This document shows, one piece after another, positions 6,866 through 9,915 of a stretch of DNA of 9,915 nucleotides. Both the position numbers and the translations under genes were made by a program. Source of the stretch: Spirochaetaceae bacterium (GTDB taxonomy: Bacteria; Spirochaetota; Spirochaetia; DSM-2461); the NCBI GenBank assembly GCA_016342385.1, contig JAEINM010000126.1, forward strand, positions 1-9,915, written 5' to 3'. The stretch's first letter is position 1; every line of letters starts with the position of its first letter. The notes beneath the pieces are model-generated. The model was not told the DNA's origin, searched no databases, and saw only the letters and a program-made list of their open reading frames with translations.

Positions 6866-7197
6866 CAGCTGTCCATTAGCTGCCTGATTTTCCAGGATGC
6901 TTCGAACTGGTTATCATCAGTCTGATAGATCGCGATACTTTCATCTTCCGCCGCCTGGATCATATCAACAGGAGCTTTCCGCCCGTTGCAGAGAATTATT
7001 CCCCTGATATCTGAAAGAGTCGCTACAGCAATGGTGTTTTTATGAGCCTGGATTGTTATCAGGACTGAATCGGCTTCACAGTTGCCGATAACATCGCTTA
7101 AGAGGTCTGAAGTGTAGCCTTTTGAAAATTTTTCACATTCCCTATTTTCAACGAGCTCTTCATAACCTAGAATTTGAGTGATGCTCTTAAGTTTCAC
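6865..7197 (-). CDS. DRTGG-domain protein of a hydrogenase locus
   Basis: This 110-residue soluble protein fits a single stand-alone DRTGG domain, a fold otherwise found with CBS domains and in phosphotransacetylase-type proteins and thought to bind small ligands. Visible traits are an opening helix with ITQILGYEEL (6-15), the strand SVLITIQAHKNTIAVATLSD (44-63), RGIILCNGRKAPVDMIQAA (65-83) and a last segment SIAIYQTDDNQFEASWKIRQ (87-106). The usual signature motif itself is weak. The start codon is GTG (7195-7197 on the - strand), chosen because AAGGAG lies 7 nt upstream. It is the first gene of a two-gene operon with the PHP gene and is transcribed away from the hydrogenase operon. A regulatory, ligand-sensing role is inferred from domain and place only. 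Confidence 0.78.
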   Translation of the reverse strand: MKLKSITQILGYEELVENRECEKFSKGYTSDLLSDVIGNCEADSVLITIQAHKNTIAVATLSDIRGIILCNGRKAPVDMIQAAEDESIAIYQTDDNQFEASWKIRQLMDS

Positions 7198-7286
7198 AAT
7201 TATCTCCTTCTCCGGGCAGCAAATCTTACCATCGGGAGGAGGAAATGTAAACGTTCAATATAATGACAAAAAAAAATAAACAGGAG

Positions 7287-7314
7287 ATAATACCTGTATT
7301 TTCCAATTGATAAA
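7287..7314 (-). promoter_or_regulatory. Candidate promoter for the DRTGG-PHP operon
   Basis: On the - strand TTTATC (7309-7314) and TATTAT (7287-7292) are 16 nt apart; the -10 matches five of six positions and the -35 three of six. The start would fall near 7280, giving a leader of about 80 nt beginning with a T-rich tract. It lies back to back with the hydrogenase promoter, the two -35 boxes being 26 bp apart, so one regulator could control both. The weak -35 makes this tentative. Confidence 0.3.
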
Positions 7315-7340
7315 CTTTTATTTATTTGTTAGTTTTATTC

Positions 7341-7369
7341 TTGAAAAATTTATCGAATCTAAATAATAT
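7341..7369 (+). promoter_or_regulatory. Promoter of the hydrogenase operon
   Basis: TTGAAA (7341-7346) and TAATAT (7364-7369) are separated by exactly 17 nt. The -35 matches five of six positions and the -10 four of six. The start would be near 7376, leaving a leader of about 27 nt that carries the AGGGAGG ribosome site (7392-7398). I saw no clear Rex or FNR palindrome at this position. Confidence 0.5.
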
Positions 7370-7402
7370 GTTTAAATTACGAAACAAGTCTAGGGAGGTT
7401 CC

Positions 7403-7879
7403 ATGCAGACTACAGAAGAGTATAAAGTTACTGATGCTCTAAAAGCATTTGTGGAAGAATGGCGTGATAAGCCGGGAAATCTTATCATGGTACTTCACAG
7501 AACACAGGAAGAGTACGGTTTTATACCGCGAGCTATTGCAATTGAACTGGGGCGAATGCTCGATGTTCCTCTTGCGAAAATTTATGGAGTTATTACATTT
7601 TATCATTTTTTCAAACTGGAAAAACCTGGTAAGAATCAGATTGCCGTATGTATGGGAACAGCTTGTTACCTGAAAGGCGGAGAAGATCTTATACTGGAGC
7701 TTGAAAACCTGCTAAGTGTAGGGGTTAACTGTACTAGCGAAGATGGAATGTATTCACTTGAAGCAGTCCGATGTATTGGATGTTGCGGACTTGCACCGGT
7801 ATTAACTGTCAATGGTGACGTATACGGAAAACTCGGTTCTGACGAGCTTCCTGCGGTTATAGCCAAATACACTGATTAA
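7403..7879 (+). CDS. hndA: NuoE/HydC-like [2Fe-2S] subunit of an NAD(P)-linked hydrogenase
   Basis: The 158-residue protein matches the 24-kDa NuoE family, called HndA in Desulfovibrio and HydC in Thermotoga. A helical N-terminal half contains HRTQEEYGFIP (32-42) and KIYGVITFYHFF (59-70). The thioredoxin-like half holds the [2Fe-2S] ligands C83 and C88 (CMGTAC) and C124 and C128 (CIGCC). The subunit passes electrons between the flavoprotein encoded downstream and the hydrogenase subunit in the cytoplasm. AGGGAGG lies only 4 nt before the ATG, which is a strong but tight ribosome site. It is the first gene of the operon; the next start follows its stop by one base. The neighbouring hndB-like gene and ATPase gene favour a hydrogenase over respiratory complex I, as none of the membrane-arm genes is present. 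Confidence 0.92.
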   Translation: MQTTEEYKVTDALKAFVEEWRDKPGNLIMVLHRTQEEYGFIPRAIAIELGRMLDVPLAKIYGVITFYHFFKLEKPGKNQIAVCMGTACYLKGGEDLILELENLLSVGVNCTSEDGMYSLEAVRCIGCCGLAPVLTVNGDVYGKLGSDELPAVIAKYTD

Positions 7880-7880
7880 A

Positions 7881-8453
7881 ATGCATTTTTCCCTTTGTGA
7901 TTGTATTCTGGATCTTGTTCAGAATTCCGTTGAAGCTAAAGCTCAGGAGATCAGGTTGATTCTGAAGCAGTCTGAAGATTCCTTTATTGTCTGCATAGAT
8001 GATGACGGGCGTGGAATGACTGAACAGGAGCTGAAAGCTGCTACAGATCCTTTTTATACAGATGGGAAAAAGCATATACACCGCAAAGTGGGGTTGGGTC
8101 TTCCTTTTTTAATTCAGACAGTATCGATGACTGAAGGTCGTTTTGATATTCAATCTGAAAAGGAAAAAGGAACCTCAATAAATATTGAGTTCAACTTTAA
8201 AAACATCGATACACCACCTTTGGGAGATGTAATTTCTCTCCTTTATCAGGTGATGTGTTTTGACGGTTCGTTCAACTTAATTGTTGAAAGATCATATATC
8301 GATGACAGAGGGACTGATTCCTATAAGGTGGACCGGAAAGAAATGCAGGAGATTCTGGGAGATCTGAGCAGAGTGTCGTCATTGAGCCTGCTGAAGGATT
8401 TTATAATCTCCCAGGAAGAAGAGTTGAAAACAAGCTGGTCGTCAACGAGTTGA
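7881..8453 (+). CDS. Stand-alone GHKL (HATPase_c) ATP-binding protein
   Basis: The 190-residue protein carries the ATP-binding fold shared by histidine kinases, anti-sigma kinases, MutL and Hsp90. It has the N box around DLVQNSVEAKAQEI (11-24, with N15), the G1 box DDDGRGM (40-46) and the G2 box KVGLGLPF (69-76), then GTSINIEF (97-104). There is no dimerisation or phospho-acceptor histidine domain and no sensor or membrane segment, so it is not an ordinary sensor kinase. The C-terminal third (about 110-190) is unlike known modules I can name. The ATG lies one base after the hndA stop (TAA-A-ATG), a sign of translational coupling. GHKL proteins of this type recur in hydrogenase operons between the NuoE-like and ferredoxin genes. 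A role in assembly or regulation is inferred. The last residues may be affected by a frameshift near 8427-8430. Confidence 0.85.
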   Translation: MHFSLCDCILDLVQNSVEAKAQEIRLILKQSEDSFIVCIDDDGRGMTEQELKAATDPFYTDGKKHIHRKVGLGLPFLIQTVSMTEGRFDIQSEKEKGTSINIEFNFKNIDTPPLGDVISLLYQVMCFDGSFNLIVERSYIDDRGTDSYKVDRKEMQEILGDLSRVSSLSLLKDFIISQEEELKTSWSSTS

Positions 8454-8528
8454 TTTCTCGCTGATGTGTCGCTCCACAGGTGCTTACACCGGGAACGAAC
8501 TCACAAATACGGCCATAGGAGACTGATA

Positions 8529-8921
8529 ATGTCAAAAATGACTTTGGAAGATTTAAGAAAACTGAGAGAGACAAAAAAACTGGAAGCCAGTCAGAGAGAT
8601 ACTGATGGCAAGGAAACTCTCGTTATTGTTGGGATGGGAACCTGTGGAATTGCCGCAGGAGCAAAAGAAGTTCTCGATGTAATGCTGGGAGAACTGAAGA
8701 AGGTCGGAAATGATAATGTGATTATCAGGCAGGCCGGGTGTATGGGCCTCTGTCATGTTGAACCTACCGTTGAGGTTCGCACCCCCGGTATGCCCGACAC
8801 AATATATGGTAAAGTTGATGCCACCGTTGCGCAGAAGATTGTTCATCAGCATATTGTTGACGGACATCTTGTAAACAAACATGTTTATGATAAACCTGCA
8901 GCAGATATTATAAAGCAGTAA
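8529..8921 (+). CDS. hndB: HndB-like thioredoxin-fold ferredoxin subunit
   Basis: From the ATG at 8529 the protein has 130 residues. It resembles HndB of the Desulfovibrio NADP-reducing hydrogenase and other thioredoxin-like [2Fe-2S] ferredoxins: VIVGMGTCGIAAGAKEVLD (32-50), then QAGCMGLCHVEPTVEV (68-83). Only three cysteines can be seen (C39, C71, C75), where a classical member of this fold uses four. The family member HndB itself shares the GMGTCGIAAGA pattern as I recall it, so this may be normal. The start at 8529 is supported by AGGAG at 8517-8521, 7 nt upstream; an in-frame GTG at 8466 would add a basic tail of 21 residues before the family match and has no ribosome site. A 75-nt gap separates it from the ATPase gene, and 11 nt from the flavoprotein gene. 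It probably joins the cytoplasmic hydrogenase complex. Confidence 0.85.
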   Translation: MSKMTLEDLRKLRETKKLEASQRDTDGKETLVIVGMGTCGIAAGAKEVLDVMLGELKKVGNDNVIIRQAGCMGLCHVEPTVEVRTPGMPDTIYGKVDATVAQKIVHQHIVDGHLVNKHVYDKPAADIIKQ

Positions 8922-8932
8922 GAGAGGAAAGA

Positions 8933-9915
8933 ATGGCCGTAAAAAATTACGTATTAGTTTGTGGCGGATCTGCCTGTGAATCTGCTAAAGGTAATGAGAT
9001 TTATAAATCTCTTATACACGAGGCTGAAATTCAGGGCGTTCACAGCGATCTGCAGATAGTAAAAACCGGTTGTTTCGGTTTTTGTGAAAAAGGACCGATT
9101 GTAAAAGTTCTCCCCGATGAGGCTTTTTACGTTGACGTTAAACCGGAAGATTCTAAAGAGATTATTTCAGAGAATATTGTAAAAGGCAGAATGGTTGACC
9201 GCCTTTTATATAAAGAAGACAGTAAAGGTGATTTCAAAGCGGAAGACATCAAGTTTTACCAGAAACAGGAGAGAATCGTTCTTCGGAACTGTGGTCTTAT
9301 TGATCCGGAGAGTATTGATGAATATATTGCACGTGACGGGTATCTGGGACTTGAGAGAGCTCTTTTTGAATTATCCAGTGATGATATTATTGATGAATTG
9401 AAAAAATCAGGATTGAGAGGTCGCGGGGGAGCCGGTTTCCCTACTGGATTGAAGTGGAGCTTTTCCCAGAGAATCGAATCTGATCAGAAATATATTGTCT
9501 GTAACGCCGATGAGGGGGATCCCGGTGCCTATATGGACAGAGCCACCCTGGAAGGTGACCCCCATTCCGTTATCGAAGCGATGATCATTGCCGGTAAATG
9601 TGTCGGGGCCGATAAAGGAGCCATTTATATTCGTGCCGAATATCCCCTGGCAATCAAGAGACTGGAAATTGCTATGGAACAGGCCAGAGAAAAAGGACTC
9701 ATGGGTGAGAATATCCTGGGAACTGATTTCTCATTTGATCTGGAGATCAGACTGGGAGCCGGTGCATTTGTCTGTGGAGAGGAAACAGCTCTTCTCGCCT
9801 CTATTGAGGGGAAAAGAGGTATGCCGATCCCTAAACCGCCATTCCCTGCAGCAAAAGGTCTTTTCGGTAAGCCTACTGTTATCAATAATGTTGAAACATA
9901 TGCCAATATTCCCGT
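8933..9915 (+). CDS. hndC: NuoF/HydB-like NAD(P)H-binding flavoprotein subunit, cut by the window edge
   Basis: The frame stays open from the ATG at 8933 to the window end, giving 327 residues of a protein that normally has roughly 600. An N-terminal thioredoxin-like [2Fe-2S] domain has C10, C15, C47 and C51 (CGGSAC and CFGFC). The NuoF core follows: GRGGAGFPTG (163-172, nucleotide-binding glycine loop), NADEGDPGAYMDR (191-203, FMN site), and GAGAFVCGEETAL (275-287), then GKRGMPIPKPPFP. The N-terminal fusion marks the HydB/HndC type rather than plain NuoF of complex I. This subunit exchanges electrons with NAD(H) or NADP(H) and, in bifurcating hydrogenases, is the flavin centre next to the ferredoxin path. 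The [4Fe-4S] site and the usual C-terminal ferredoxin extension lie beyond the edge. The ribosome site gagagga (8922-8928) ends 4 nt before the ATG. Confidence 0.94.
   Translation, partial: MAVKNYVLVCGGSACESAKGNEIYKSLIHEAEIQGVHSDLQIVKTGCFGFCEKGPIVKVLPDEAFYVDVKPEDSKEIISENIVKGRMVDRLLYKEDSKGDFKAEDIKFYQKQERIVLRNCGLIDPESIDEYIARDGYLGLERALFELSSDDIIDELKKSGLRGRGGAGFPTGLKWSFSQRIESDQKYIVCNADEGDPGAYMDRATLEGDPHSVIEAMIIAGKCVGADKGAIYIRAEYPLAIKRLEIAMEQAREKGLMGENILGTDFSFDLEIRLGAGAFVCGEETALLASIEGKRGMPIPKPPFPAAKGLFGKPTVINNVETYANIP

Noticed and set aside
7235..7250. Purine-rich GGGAGGAGGA followed by ATG-TAA on the + strand, as a start-stop regulatory ORF
   Set aside because: It lies more than 100 nt upstream of the likely hydrogenase promoter, so it is probably not transcribed on this strand.
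8479..8490. GGTG-CTTA-CACC hairpin in the gap before the HndB-like gene
   Set aside because: The stem is only 4 bp and has no T-run, so it is well within chance expectation.
8466..8528. Upstream GTG start for the HndB-like gene
   Set aside because: It adds a basic, unconserved-looking tail and has no ribosome site, while 8529 has AGGAG at ideal spacing.
9195..9906. Reading frames at 9195-9401 (+) and 9625-9906 (-)
   Set aside because: Both are shadows of the NuoF/HydB-like gene, whose own frame runs unbroken to the window end with clear family motifs.
1..9915. CRISPR arrays, insertion sequences, tRNA or rRNA genes
   Set aside because: No regularly spaced repeats, transposase motifs, terminal inverted repeats or RNA-gene signatures were seen on either strand.

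Overview
The window reads as chromosomal DNA of moderate to low GC from an anaerobic, Gram-negative-type bacterium, most likely a free-living spirochaete. This rests on secreted FecR-domain and LPP20-type lipoproteins (an outer envelope), a soluble multi-subunit hydrogenase locus (anaerobic fermentation), strong AGGAG ribosome sites, and the style of the proteins. The phylum is an inference from gene style, not from a marker gene.

Left block, + strand (1-3186): the probable last codons of a gene cut by the window edge, a 60-residue cysteine-motif protein, the ATPase/GTPase YchF, an aldo/keto-reductase-fold protein that seems to have lost three of its four catalytic residues, and a membrane-anchored TPR protein. 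Spacing from ychF to the TPR gene is 8 nt and 4 nt, so these three look like one operon.

Middle block, - strand (3232-5970): an envelope island read right to left. A small LPP20-type lipoprotein comes first, then a larger lipoprotein with a related C-terminal domain, then a secreted FecR-domain protein. The first gene has a good sigma70-type promoter. A very strong intrinsic terminator separates the two lipoprotein genes and touches the ribosome site of the second. The FecR gene has its own near-consensus promoter. The TPR gene and the FecR gene converge with a 45-nt gap.

Right block (6146-9915): a hydrogenase locus built around a 205-nt divergent intergenic region. Leftwards run a DRTGG-domain protein and a PHP-domain phosphoesterase-like protein, which overlap by one base (TGATG). 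Rightwards run a NuoE/HydC-like [2Fe-2S] subunit, a stand-alone GHKL ATPase, an HndB-like ferredoxin, and a NuoF/HydB-like flavoprotein that runs off the end. This is the electron-input part of an NAD(P)-linked, probably electron-bifurcating, [FeFe]-hydrogenase. The catalytic subunit is expected just past the right edge but is not in the window. The DRTGG, PHP and GHKL proteins probably serve regulation or assembly of the enzyme; their exact roles cannot be read from the sequence.

I found no rRNA, tRNA, CRISPR array, insertion sequence or attachment site, and no gene-free stretch longer than about 205 nt.
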